Assembly (NCBI GenBank): GCA_019873645.1
Contig: JAIOAX010000021.1
Coordinates: 23,768 to 87,767 of the forward strand
Direction: 5' to 3'
DNA length: 64,000 nt
DNA from: Chloroflexota bacterium
Lineage (GTDB): Bacteria; Chloroflexota; Anaerolineae; B4-G1; SLSP01
Shown here: positions 53,573 to 63,200 of the stretch, one piece after another
Layout of the letters: every line of letters begins with the position of its first letter
How positions within the stretch are numbered: position 1 is the stretch's first letter
Notes under the pieces: generated by a model
What the model was told of the DNA's origin: nothing
What the model saw: only the letters and a program-made list of their open reading frames with translations
The model's database searches: none
Translations under genes and position numbers: made by a program

Positions 53573-55495
53573 TCAGGCAGTGTGCCCCTTATGGAACTGC
53601 GTCCGGTACAAACCGGCATACAACCCACCCTGCGCGAGCAGCTCGGCGTGCGTGCCGCGCTCGACAATCCGCCCCCGATCCATCACCAGGATCAGATCCG
53701 CCGCCAGGATGGTGCTCAGGCGATGTGCGATGACGATGCTGGTGCGCTGCGCCAGCACCCGCTTGAGCGCGTCCTGGATCAGGGCCTCGGATTCACTGTC
53801 GAGGCTGCTGGTGGCCTCATCCAGAACCAGGATGCGCGGGTTCTTGAGGATCACCCGCGCCAGAGCGATGCGCTGCTTTTCCCCGCCGCTGAGGCGATAG
53901 CCGCGTTCGCCGACAAGCGTATCGTAGCCTTCTGGCAACGCCTGGATGAAATCGTGGATGTTGGCGACGCGACAGGCGGCTTCCAGCTCCTCCTGCGTGG
54001 CGTCCAGGCGCGCGTATTGCAGGTTGGTACGAATGGTGTCGTGGAACAGATACGTCTCCTGGGTGACCATGCCGATGTGCCGCGCCAGCGATTCCAGCGT
54101 CACGTCGCGCAGGTCGTGGCCGTCAATGCGGATGATCCCTTCTGTGGAGTCGTATAAGCGGGGGATGAGATAGGTAAGCGTGGTTTTGCCCGCGCCGCTT
54201 GGCCCGACCAGCGCCACCAACTGCCCGGGGACGGCGCGAAAACTGACGTGCTCCAATGCGGCACTGCGCGCTTGCGTACGGGGGGCGCTTTCCTCACCGG
54301 CAGCCTCGGGCCGTGTTCCCGACAACACCGCCCCTATGGTATCCATACTGCCGTGACGCCGCACGTCACTGAGCAAAGGGGCGCCCTCGGTCGCGTAACT
54401 GAAGCAGACATCCTCGAATTCGATCTCGCCGCGCACATCTTGCAGGACAATCGCTCCCGGCTTTTCGGGGATGTCTACCGGCAGGTCAATGACCTCAAAT
54501 ACCCGTTCGAAGCTGACCAGCGAAGCGGCAAACTCAACCGGCACATTCGCCAGTCCCTGCAAGGTGCGGTACAGCGTGCCCAGATACGAACCGAAGGCCA
54601 CAATCGTGCCGATGGTGAAGTCGCCGCGGATGACCAGATAGCCGCCGATGCCGTAGAGGAACGCCGTCCCCACAGCGCTGACCATGCCGGTGATGGCCGA
54701 GAAGACCGATCCCAGCGCCGCCCGCTGAACGCCCAAATCGCGCACCTGCGCCGCGCGTTGACTGAAACGCTCGATTTCCACTTTTTGCCGCCCGAACAGC
54801 TTCACCAGCAGAATGCCGCCGATGTTCAACGTCTCACTGAGCATGGCGTTCATACGGGCATTGGCTTCCATCTGCTTGCGCGCCATATCGCGCAAACGGC
54901 TGCCCAACGCGCGCGCCGCCAGGACAAGCAGGGGCAGGATCACCACCCCCAGCAGCGTCAAGCGCCACTCCAGCGTCAGCATCACCGCCAACACGGCCCC
55001 GACCTGAATCAGTTCGGTGATGAGATTGACGATGGTGCTGCTGATGGCGCTTTGCGCGCCCATCACGTCGTTGTTCAGGCGGCTCAGCAGCTCACCGACT
55101 TTGGTGTGGGTGAAGAAGCGCAGCGACATGCGTTGTAAACGCCCATAGAGCGCAACCCGCAGGTCGTAGATGACCCCACCCCCTACCCGCGCGTTGATCC
55201 GCTGTTGAAGCACATTGAGGCCGCTGCTCAAAATCGGAATCGCCAACAGCACGACGGCCAGCAAAATCAGCCGATTGAGATTGCGCGCCGGGATGGTTTT
55301 GTCTATCAAATCCCGCATCACCAGCGGCGACAACAACGACAATCCTGTATGCACCAGAATCAACAGCAACAGCGCCCCGATGAGCCAACGGTAGGGGCGG
55401 GCATATTGTAGAACCCGTTTGAGCAGCGGCCAGGTAATTTTGGGCCGCTGTTCGGGCATGTCCAACATTCTCCAAAAACTATGGTAAAAACCCAT
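53573..55495 (-). CDS. ABC exporter, fused permease and ATPase
   Basis: A 640-residue half-transporter of the MsbA/lipid-multidrug type. Six transmembrane helices fill about residues 28-320. The ATPase has Walker A GPSGAGKTT, signature LSGGEKQRIALARV and Walker B ILVLDEATSSLDSES, followed by IAHRLST. A segment of about 35 residues (RRHGSMDTIGAVLSGTRPEA and following) is inserted early in the ATPase domain, between YATEGAPLLSD and LEHVSF, which is unusual. The ATG at 55495 is chosen on CGAGG spacing; 55468 and 55459 are alternatives. It should act as a homodimer; the substrate is unknown. Confidence 0.92.
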   Translation of the reverse strand: MGFYHSFWRMLDMPEQRPKITWPLLKRVLQYARPYRWLIGALLLLILVHTGLSLLSPLVMRDLIDKTIPARNLNRLILLAVVLLAIPILSSGLNVLQQRINARVGGGVIYDLRVALYGRLQRMSLRFFTHTKVGELLSRLNNDVMGAQSAISSTIVNLITELIQVGAVLAVMLTLEWRLTLLGVVILPLLVLAARALGSRLRDMARKQMEANARMNAMLSETLNIGGILLVKLFGRQKVEIERFSQRAAQVRDLGVQRAALGSVFSAITGMVSAVGTAFLYGIGGYLVIRGDFTIGTIVAFGSYLGTLYRTLQGLANVPVEFAASLVSFERVFEVIDLPVDIPEKPGAIVLQDVRGEIEFEDVCFSYATEGAPLLSDVRRHGSMDTIGAVLSGTRPEAAGEESAPRTQARSAALEHVSFRAVPGQLVALVGPSGAGKTTLTYLIPRLYDSTEGIIRIDGHDLRDVTLESLARHIGMVTQETYLFHDTIRTNLQYARLDATQEELEAACRVANIHDFIQALPEGYDTLVGERGYRLSGGEKQRIALARVILKNPRILVLDEATSSLDSESEALIQDALKRVLAQRTSIVIAHRLSTILAADLILVMDRGRIVERGTHAELLAQGGLYAGLYRTQFHKGHTA

Positions 55496-55581
55496 GGCGA
55501 ACCTCGCTGAACAAACCATTATCGCCGTTCAGTATAGCGAGATTGCGAAAAGGGCAAGGACGTCCGCAGCGCAAAAAAATC

Positions 55582-55609
55582 GCCGAGGGTGGTCCCAGAC
55601 ACCCTCGGC
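55582..55609 (-). terminator. Intrinsic-terminator-like hairpin upstream of the ABC exporter
   Basis: A perfect 10-bp stem GCCGAGGGTG / CACCCTCGGC with an eight-base loop. On the minus strand it is followed by GATTTTTTT. No minus-strand gene lies upstream of it in the window, so it could be a transcription attenuator in the exporter leader or a stop for spurious transcription. The rest of 55496-55944 holds ACGACTACTCGACGAC-type repeats (55891-55933) and no gene. Confidence 0.55.
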
Positions 55610-55944
55610 TTACTCAGAAGGAGGAGAAAGTCTCATTTGAAACGCAACTATAAAATACCACACTTTGCCGCAGCTTACTTGACGGAATCCTTACTATATT
55701 CTAACGATTTGGGTCAGATAATCATTGGACGGACGGTCAGGTAGAATAATCGCTGATCTGGGAGTCAGCAGGGGAACTGCCGGCACGGTCATCAGAGCGA
55801 GCATGGGAGTTCTAGCATCTCTAGCTTGACAACTTCCGTGTTTCCGCCTAGAGTACTTGCATCTATGACAACAGGACATGCCACCAGCGAGTACGTGACT
55901 AACGACTACTCGACGACTCGACGAACGACTACAGGAGGTTTCTT

Positions 55945-57423
55945 ATGCGTATGCTTTTCATTGACATCGACACGTTGCGGGCTGATCACCTGGGCTGCTA
56001 CGGCTACCACCGCGAGACCAGCCCCAATCTGGACCGGCTCGCGCAGGACGCGGTGCGCTTCGAGAACAATTTCGTCAGCGACGCGCCATGCCTGCCGTCG
56101 CGGACGGCGCTGTGGAGCGGGCGTTTCGGCTTCCGCACCGGCGTCGTCGGGCACATGGGATCCTCCGCCGACCCGTTCAACGACGGCTGCCCGCGCGGCT
56201 TCCGCGATTCGTACGACGCGACCTCGTGGATGAGCGCGCTGCGCCGGGCCGGGCTGCACACTGTCACCGTCAGCCCATTTGGGGAGCGGCACTCGGCGTG
56301 GGAGTGGTATGCCGGCTACCGCGAGATGTACAACACGGGTAAGGGCGGCGTGGAGCGCGCCGACGAGGTGATCCCTACCGCCATCGACTGGATCGAGCGC
56401 AACGGCGACAGGGACAACTGGTTCCTGCACGTCAACGTGTGGGACCCGCACACGCCTTATCGCACGCCGGAGGCATACGGCGACCGCTTCGCGGACGATC
56501 CACTGCCCGCGTGGATGACGGAGGAATTGCGCCAGAAGTGCTGGGACGGTTTCGGCCCGCACAGCGCGCAGGAGTTGGCCGGTCACGATCTGAACGAGGC
56601 CTGGGTGCGCCAGTACCCGCGCGTGCCGTTGCAACTCGATTCGATGAACGCGCTGCGGCAGTGGATCGACGGCTACGATATGGGCATCTGGTACGCCGAT
56701 CTGTGGATCGGCAAGCTGCTGGATGCGCTGGCGGCCAAAGGCATCCTCGACGATACCGTCATCATCGTCAGTTCCGATCACGCGGAAAGCCAGGGCGAGT
56801 TCAACGTGTGGGGCGACCACCAGACCGCCGACCCGTCCGTCTGCCGCGTGCCGTTGCTGATTCGCTGGCCCGGTCTGACAGAAGGCGGGCGTGTGGATCG
56901 CGCCCTGCACTACCACTTCGATTGGGCAGCGACGCTCATCGAGATGATCGGCGGAACCGTGCCTGGCAACTGGGACGGCGTCCCTTTCACCGAGGCGTTC
57001 AGAGCTGGTGTGGAACAGGGCCGCCCGTACCTCGTCACCAGCCAGGGCGCGTGGTCGGTGCAGCGTGCCGTGCGCTTCGACGTCGCGGGCGAGGCGTGGG
57101 TGTGCCTGCGGACGTACCACGACGGGCACAAGGCGCTCGATCCGGTGATGCTGTTCAACCTGACGAATGACCCCTATATGCAGCACAATCTGATCGCCGC
57201 GCGGCCCGATCTGGTAGACAAGGCCATGGGGATGCTCGCGGAATGGCATCACGAGATGATGCTCAAGAGCACGACGAACATCGATCCGCTGATGACGGTG
57301 CTGCGCGAAGGCGGGCCATCGCACACGCGCTACCAGTTGCCCGCGTACCTGGAACGGTTGCGCGCCACGGGCCGCGCCGATTACGCGGAACGGTTGGAGA
57401 AGCTACACCCGGATGAGGTGTAG
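55945..57423 (+). CDS. Type I sulfatase
   Basis: A 492-residue sulfatase. MRMLFIDIDTLRADHLGCYGY carries the metal-binding Asp pair, and C49 in APCLPSRTALWSGR is the CxPSR formylglycine precursor. Metal ligands in SSDHAES and the histidine-rich middle are present. No signal peptide is seen. It would hydrolyse a sulfate ester on a sugar or lipid after maturation by a formylglycine-generating enzyme (not in this window, unless the FGE-like domain of the DGR target were catalytic, which is unlikely). Codon use looks more G/C at third positions than in neighbours, and repeats flank the gene. AGGAGG precedes the ATG. Confidence 0.9.
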   Translation: MRMLFIDIDTLRADHLGCYGYHRETSPNLDRLAQDAVRFENNFVSDAPCLPSRTALWSGRFGFRTGVVGHMGSSADPFNDGCPRGFRDSYDATSWMSALRRAGLHTVTVSPFGERHSAWEWYAGYREMYNTGKGGVERADEVIPTAIDWIERNGDRDNWFLHVNVWDPHTPYRTPEAYGDRFADDPLPAWMTEELRQKCWDGFGPHSAQELAGHDLNEAWVRQYPRVPLQLDSMNALRQWIDGYDMGIWYADLWIGKLLDALAAKGILDDTVIIVSSDHAESQGEFNVWGDHQTADPSVCRVPLLIRWPGLTEGGRVDRALHYHFDWAATLIEMIGGTVPGNWDGVPFTEAFRAGVEQGRPYLVTSQGAWSVQRAVRFDVAGEAWVCLRTYHDGHKALDPVMLFNLTNDPYMQHNLIAARPDLVDKAMGMLAEWHHEMMLKSTTNIDPLMTVLREGGPSHTRYQLPAYLERLRATGRADYAERLEKLHPDEV

Positions 57424-57463
57424 CGAGTTAAGAGTTGCGAGTTAGGGGCGGTAGATGGCAAAT

Positions 57464-57509
57464 CACAAATCGCAAAGCCGGGAATGCGCTTTGCGATTTG
57501 TGGTCTTTT
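57464..57509 (+). terminator. Terminator after the sulfatase
   Basis: CACAAATCGCAAAG (57464-57477) pairs perfectly with CTTTGCGATTTGTG (57489-57502), followed by GTCTTTT. It lies between the convergent sulfatase and DUF2442 genes. Confidence 0.7.
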
Positions 57510-57517
57510 GCAGTGAT

Positions 57518-57874
57518 TCAGGATTCACGGTCTCGGACCATTCCAAGGCCAAAGGCATACCCTGGCGGCCTTTCCGTACGAGCATAACAATCCGCCGTTT
57601 CAAGGTAGAGAGAGGGAATCTTTTCAACGATGAGGTCTTCTCTTCCGGCAGAACGCAAAAGGCCCGCAATGGATAGGTCTTCGTCTAAAACCGGCCAATA
57701 GATGCCCAAACCATCGGCGTCAAGCTCAAAGATCCGCAGATGCTCCAGTTTTGCCTTGGGCAGCACATGTGAACCGGACCGGTTCAAGGGAACGACGATC
57801 TTTTCGCCAGATAATTGGAAGCGAATCGCTTCTTGATCTACGGTCAGATTCTTTACATCGTAAATCTTGCTCAT
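57518..57874 (-). CDS. DUF2442-like protein
   Basis: A 118-residue protein. The LRIFELDADGLGIYWPVLDEDLSIAGLL segment is the DUF2442 signature (DGxGIxWPxLDEDLSVxGLL). DUF2442 genes usually pair with DUF4160 genes, and here the start overlaps the stop of a DUF4160 gene as ATGA. The pair is toxin-antitoxin-like in arrangement, with the DUF2442 protein the probable antitoxin; the activity is inferred. Confidence 0.82.
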   Translation of the reverse strand: MSKIYDVKNLTVDQEAIRFQLSGEKIVVPLNRSGSHVLPKAKLEHLRIFELDADGLGIYWPVLDEDLSIAGLLRSAGREDLIVEKIPSLYLETADCYARTERPPGYAFGLGMVRDRES

Positions 57875-58128
57875 TGCTTTGCCCTCAATTGAAATTCGTT
57901 CCAGGCTTCGACGATCTCATCCAAATGCTCAAAAAGAATCCGCCGAATTTCGCGCTCTTGAGCGTGTGTCATCCGGCGAACATAAACTGTGTGAATCTCA
58001 TAGCTCTCGGTAAGAATCCAGAATTTGCCCTGCGCACTTCCTTTTCGACAATGAACGTGCAGAGGTTCATCATTTTCGTTTGCGAAGAAGAAAACGCGCC
58101 ATCCTCGAACAAGAAGAACGGTTGGCAT
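57871..58128 (-). CDS. DUF4160-like protein
   Basis: An 85-residue protein starting MPTVLLVRGWRVFFFANEND, then EPLHVHCRKGSAQGKFWI and a C-terminal helical segment (REIRRILFEHLDEIVEAW). The pattern matches DUF4160 (P-x-I/V-, FFF-.NE, E-xHVHV). The ATG at 58128 is chosen; the longer frame upstream runs over the reverse-transcriptase gene end. It is coupled to DUF2442. Confidence 0.82.
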   Translation of the reverse strand: MPTVLLVRGWRVFFFANENDEPLHVHCRKGSAQGKFWILTESYEIHTVYVRRMTHAQEREIRRILFEHLDEIVEAWNEFQLRAKQ

Positions 58129-58187
58129 ATCCCAATCCCTCGTGTGATTCACGTGATGTTGTATACTTATCAAACCATAAAATCCAA

Positions 58188-59222
58188 TTAAATCAAGTGT
58201 GATGCCAACAAGGCGCGCCGCAGCCCCCACGTGTCGCCGTAGCGGACGTGGTTGATCCAGCCTCGCACAGAAGCCGTAAGTTGCTCCAGTGATAGTTCAC
58301 GGCTATGGAACGCACGCCGCAACTGTCTGTACCGCCGCACGAAGGCGACGCCCTTGCGCCGCTTGAGCCGCCGGTGCGTGGGAAAGACGGTGAAGCCCAA
58401 AAACGGCAGTCCTTCCGCGACAGGCCGGGCGTGTGCGCCGGGGTGAATCGTGAGCCGCAGGCGCGCCAGCCGCGTGACGATAGCCGCCAGCCAGGCTTGC
58501 ACCTCGGCCTTGTCGTCGCTGAAGAGGATAAAGTCGTCCACGTAGCGCAGGTACGCAAGACAGCCCAACTCGCGCTTGACGAAGTGATCGAACGGGTTGA
58601 GGTACACGTTGGCCCAGAACTGGCTGGTGAGGTTGCCAATGGGCAGCCCGCGCGGGCGGTCGAGGTCGAACAGGGTATCGCCGTAAAACGCGCGCGGCGT
58701 GTATTCCCCCGCCAGCACGCCCGCGCCGCTTTCCAGGATGCGGTCAATCAGCCAGAGCACATCCGAATCGTTGATTTTACGGGCGAGGGTACGGCGCAGA
58801 ATGGCGTGGTCAATCGCCGGGAAGAATTACTCCACATCGCACTGCAAGGCGTAGCGATAGCGGCGCGCGAACGCCGTGCAGCGGTCGAGCGCGCGGTGCG
58901 TACCCTTGCCGACGCGATTGGCGTAGCTATCTTCAATGAACGTGCGCTCGAAGACCGGCTCGATGAGATTGCACAGCGCGTGATGCACGACGCGGTCGCG
59001 GAACGGCGCAGCGGAGATGAGGCGGCGCTTGGGATCGTGGATGTAAAACGAGACGTACTCGCCGGGGCGGTAGGTGTGCGCGAGTAACTCTTCCTGAAGT
59101 TGGAAGAGGTTGTCTTCCAGCCGGTACTCGAACGCAGCCACGTTGGGATGGCCGCGTTTGCCTTTGGCGGCGCGGCGATAGGCGAGCAGCAGGTTATCCC
59201 AGGAACAGAGTTCGGTGTACAT
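58188..59222 (-). pseudogene. Diversity-generating-retroelement reverse transcriptase with one in-frame stop
   Basis: The 344-codon frame from ATG at 59222 (GGAGG upstream) encodes a full-length DGR-type [57 protein letters not shown]-stop-FFPAIDHAIL, GLPIGNLTSQFWANVYLN (the DGR variant of the QG motif), the catalytic YVDDFILF and LPFLGFTVFPTHRRLKRR. Codon 132 (58829-58827) is TAA, in a position where homologues often have an aromatic residue (VEYFF), one base from TAC/TAT. The frame is otherwise undamaged and the first catalytic Asp (CDVE) is just before the stop. Either a recent knockout, a sequence error, or read-through. Confidence 0.9.
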
Positions 59223-59229
59223 TGCGCCT

Positions 59230-59510
59230 CCAGACCTGACAGGTTTCAGAAAACCTGTCAGGTCGGGGAAACGAAGCGCCCCACGCCAGGGTTGACGGGA
59301 CGCGGCCCGGCCCAGGGCGTGGGGCTTTTCTATATTCGCCCGGCCTCCACAAAACCTGACCGATCTCGGAAGACCTGTCAGGTTTACACCTCCCAGACCT
59401 GACAGGTTTCAGAAAACCTGTCAGGTCTGGAAAATCCCACCGACGACTGTTGTAATACCAAACCGGTCTCGGAAGACCTGTCAGGTTTGAGGAAAGCCGG
59501 CCAGGAACGG
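59230..59510. repeat. ACCTGACAGGT palindromic repeats, left flank of the DGR
   Basis: Copies of the same unit that forms the tandem array at 63527-64000: inverted repeats around ACCTGACAGGT at 59230-59265, 59358-59385 and 59393-59430, then GGAAAATCCCACCGACGACT and a further palindrome to 59490. The copies are degenerate and not tandemly ordered. The RT gene ends left of this region and the template repeat is to its right; the 59223-59607 spacer contains nothing else recognisable. Confidence 0.75.
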
Positions 59511-59607
59511 GACGCGCTATTTTTTCGCCTCGGCCAGAAAGGTGGCCCCGTCTGGCATTTCCGGCGGGCCGCGCCACCCAGAGGGTGGCGTTCCCGGTAA
59601 AAAATAT

Positions 59608-59741
59608 GGCCGCCGCCGCCCCCCACCACCACCCGAAAACCGTTGTTCCTGTTGTCGTTGTCGGGATTCCTGTGGTTGCGGTAGGCGCAGCGCGCGTTCC
59701 TCTCATTGTTGTTGAACGCGCCCCCGCGCACCACCCGGCGG
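59608..59741 (-). other. DGR template repeat (TR)
   Basis: 134 bp that align without gaps to 60287-60420 (VR). On the minus strand the TR is rich in AAC codons (conceptual residues GGAFNNNERNARCAYRNHR, then NPDNDNRNNGF). Of 28 adenines on that strand, 16 differ in VR; no other base differs. It lies between avd and the RT gene, the usual place for the template RNA. It should not be read as a gene. Confidence 0.95.
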
Positions 59742-59768
59742 TGGTTTCGTCCCGGCCCCTCTGCCGCG

Positions 59769-59838
59769 GTAGACGGCAGACGGTAGACAGTAGACGGGTG
59801 CGAACCCTGTCTACTGTCTACCGTCTACTGTCTACCGT
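59769..59838. repeat. GTAGACGGTAGACAGTAGAC-type palindromic repeat
   Basis: Repeated AGACGG/AGACAG hexamers and their inverse (GTCTACTGTCTACCGTCTAC). It provides the last codons and stop of avd (VDSRR). Confidence 0.75.
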
Positions 59839-60171
59839 TTTCTTCCAGCCGCCCAGGAGACGGCCAATTTCGGCAACCATACTGGCCGCGTGCTCGTACT
59901 GCTGGTCGGTGAGCCACTCCAGACGCGCGGCCAGCCGGATGTAGATGCGCACTTTGTCCAGCGCTTCGTCGGCCAGCTTGAGCTTTGCCAGGCGCTCTTG
60001 CCCGTGGCGATAGTTGGCCTCTTGCAACCGCTCGTTCAGATCGAACGCCGCGTCCAGCAAGCGTTGCGTGAGCGAGAAGCGATGCGCGCGCGGGAAACTG
60101 TTGGTTGCGGGCAGCAACCACTTAAGAAAGTCAAACGTGCGCACAAAAATGGGCATTTCTTCGTCGGCCAT
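59818..60171 (-). CDS. avd: DGR accessory variability determinant (Avd)
   Basis: A 117-residue four-helix-bundle protein: MPIFVRTFDFLKWLLPATNSF, PRAHRFSLTQRLLDAAFDLNERLQEANY, ADEALDKVRIYIRLAARLEWLTDQQYEHAASMVAEIGRLLGGW. This is the typical Avd sequence pattern, a pentameric, positively charged partner that binds the RT and is needed for mutagenic retrohoming. It lies between the VR-bearing gene and TR, as in model DGRs. GAGGCGTT precedes the ATG. The last residues come from a palindromic repeat. Confidence 0.92.
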   Translation of the reverse strand: MADEEMPIFVRTFDFLKWLLPATNSFPRAHRFSLTQRLLDAAFDLNERLQEANYRHGQERLAKLKLADEALDKVRIYIRLAARLEWLTDQQYEHAASMVAEIGRLLGGWKKTVDSRR

Positions 60172-60186
60172 AACGCCTCACAAAAG

Positions 60187-60214
60187 TTGGGGGCGGGGAG
60201 TTCCCCGCCCCCAA
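60187..60214. other. GC-rich hairpin downstream of VR
   Basis: A perfect 13-bp inverted repeat TTGGGGGCGGGGA / TCCCCGCCCCCAA separated by two bases, about 53 bp after the target stop and 16 bp before avd. DGR target sites usually carry such a hairpin or cruciform just downstream of VR, and it aids target priming. It could also act as a weak terminator. Confidence 0.8.
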
Positions 60215-60266
60215 ACCCCCACCCCCCAGAGGCCAGACCTCCAGAGTCTCCAGAGTTCCAGAGGGC

Positions 60267-63200
60267 TCAGCCCCCAGAGTCGATAGGGCCGCCGCCGCCC
60301 CCCACCACCACCCGAAAACCGAAGTCCCTGAGGTCGAGGTCGGGACTCCTGCGGTAGCGGTAGGCGCAGCGCGCGCTCCCCTCATCGTAGCCGAACGCGC
60401 CCCCGCGCACCACCCGGCGGGCAGTCCCCTCCAAACCATTGGCCTCAGTTTTACCATAATTCTGGTAATTGTCCACCCACTGCGTCAGACACCATTCCCA
60501 CACATTGCCAATCATCTCCAACGCGCCGTAAGGCGTCACCCCGCCAGGGAACGCGCCCACCGCGTTCGTAGCATTGATGCCAGTCTGGTCATAGTTGGCG
60601 CGATTGGGGTCAGGTTCGTCGCCCCACGGATATGCACGCTGAGGAAAGGGATTCGGGATTAGGGATTGGGGACCAGGAATTGAGAGGTTAGCAACAGAAC
60701 AGATAACGCGGTGTTCGGGAGCGGGGATGAGAAGGCCACCACGCGCGGCCTTTTCCCACTCCGCCTCGGTGGGCAGGCGCACTTCCCAATCTCCGCGCAG
60801 CCAGCGGCACGCCCGCCAGCGCTGCGTCAGCCACCGGCAGTACGCCACGGCTTCGTACCACGTCACGCCAACGACCGGGTGGTTGGGCAAGGTGAATGGC
60901 GTCCCGTAATCATAAGGGCCGATACGCTTGTTCACTTTCCACCAGGACACAGCCGCAGCCGACCAATTCCACCACTCAGGCTTTTCGTAGCCTTTATCTT
61001 TTACAAAAGCGTTGAACTGCGCGTTGGTGATCGGATAACGCGCAATCCAATAGCCAGAAGGAACATTCTGAATGTGGACCGGACCTTCAGCACTATACGC
61101 ACGCGGGTCGGGCGGAACCACCAATGTCTCACCGGTCAGCGGATGCGTCAGGCGCGTTTCCTGCTTGGACGCGCCCATCACGAAGGGGCCGGTAGGCACG
61201 TAGCAGAAGCGCATCTTGTCCACATCGGTCACGTCCTCGCGCGGGTCGCCCAGGTTGGCGAGGGCGCGGCCGGCGGCGGCGCGTTCGGGGGCAGGCAAGG
61301 GACTGTCTTCCAACACGCGCACCAGCCAGGCTTGCAGGCGTTTGAGCAAGTATTGATGACGGTCCGGCACCCGCTGGTGTTGTTCGGTTTCGATGAGCGC
61401 CTGCGCAGCCCGTAACGCGGCATACCAATCCGCCTCCACCGGTTTTTCGGCAGGCGGCCAATCGTGCTTGCAGAACGCATTCACCAACGTCCAAATCGTG
61501 GCAGGCGCGCCCCCCACCGCTTTGGTGGCAGCCAGCAACGCGGCTTCGCGCCAACGCGCGTCATCCTCGCGCAAGCGGTCGGCCAGGGTGTAGGGATAAT
61601 CTTCTTCGGTCAAATGGCAGGCCGCCAGGTATTCCTGAAAGGTGCGGTGCGGGAAGGTATAGATGCGCCCCTGTTCGCGCTCGATCAACAGACCGGCGCG
61701 GTTGATGAGGTAGTCAATGATGCGCCCTGGCTCTTTGGCTTTGGTTTTGTCCGCCGCTTCGTACAACGCGCCCGCGAGTTCCCCTGCGCGAATGTCGTGC
61801 GTGCCGGTCAAGGTCGGCTGCTTCAAGTGCGCCTCGTAGGCCACGCGGTTCAGCGCGCGGCGCAGTGCTTCCTGGGCAATGCCCAACTCGGTGAAAACGT
61901 CGTACTCCTTGCCGGTGGGGCGGCCTTGCGCATCGAACAATTGCTTGGGACGCTGCCACAGGTCCAACAACAACATCACGCTCTGCTCATAAAGCTCTTG
62001 GCGTCTATCGGGCAGGCTGCCGCCCTCGCGCCAGCGATGCAAGGATGTCATCAGGGTCAACAGCAACGGGCTGGGGGCCAGGGCCGCCAGGCGCGGGTTA
62101 CGTTCCACGGCGTTGACCAGTTGTTCGGCATAGCGCGCGGCGTTGTCCGGCCCCAACGCCGGGTCTTTGGTCCCCACGTGCGCGTACCAACGCGGGATGA
62201 AGGCTTTGATCTGATCCTCACTGAAAGGCGCTAACTGGCGCGCCTCGAAACCACTCAGATAAGCATCCGGGTCCTGATAGGCATACGGGCGGGTCGTCAC
62301 CAGGATACGGCAATGTGGGAAGTCGCGGGCGAATTGTTCCACAGCAGCTTTGAGGCGCAGGCGATATTTGTGCGCCTCCGGGACCTCATCCAGGCCATCC
62401 AACAGCAACAGCGCGCCATCCCGCTGTTTGAGATAGCTCTCCAGCACCGGCAGGCACGCGTCCAACGCGCCGTCGCAGGAGGTTTCCACCCGCGCCAGTT
62501 CCGCCTTGATGAAAGGCCACAAGCCCTGTTCCTCCGGCAAACCGCGCGCAGCGTAGTCGCGGAGCACCACACGCACGGGCAGCAGGCGCGGCAGTCGCCA
62601 GGCATCGCCCAAACGGCGCAGGTTAGCGTCCGGCGAGTTCAGCCAATCCCCTGCCAGACACACCGTCACAAAATTGACCAGCGTGGATTTGCCGGAGCCG
62701 GCCTCGCCGCGCAGCACCAGGCGCGGGTAGCGCGAGAGCGCCTCCAATGCCGGGCGGCGGCGGTCGGGTTCGCGCTCGTCAGGGAGCGGCATCTCGCCCT
62801 TTTGTCGCCGCTCGTCGCTGTCGTACACATCCAGGTCGGTAAAGACGGCGGCCAGGTTCAATTCAGCGGCTTCCTGGCGCGTGGCGGCTTTCAGGTCTAC
62901 AGTCGTCATCTTCAGATAGGCGCATTGGTCTATCAATTCGCGCAGATAGCGGTCGCGCAGGGCTTCGGGGGAAGGGGTGGGTTGTGGGGGTTGGATTGTG
63001 GGTTGTGGGGTTGGGGTTGTAGGTTGTGCGTTAGGAGTCGGGGGTTGTGGGGTTGCATCCGGCGCAGGCGGGGTTGCAGGTTTGGGCTTGCGTTCCATCA
63101 GCACGTAGGCCACCATCGGCACGATGATCAGCACAATGCTGATGAAATACAGGAATGGCATAATATCGGGAGAAACAAATGCCCGCAAGAACACGAGAGC

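Noticed and set aside
55560..55620. T-box leader upstream of the ABC exporter
   Set aside because: GAGGGTGGTCCC superficially resembles the T-box core, but it lies on the wrong strand relative to the exporter and no stem I or specifier pattern was found.
59384..59734. Minus-strand frame beginning with GGAFNNNERN
   Set aside because: This is the DGR template repeat read as protein; the A-rich codons and 134-bp match to VR show that it is a template RNA region, not a gene.
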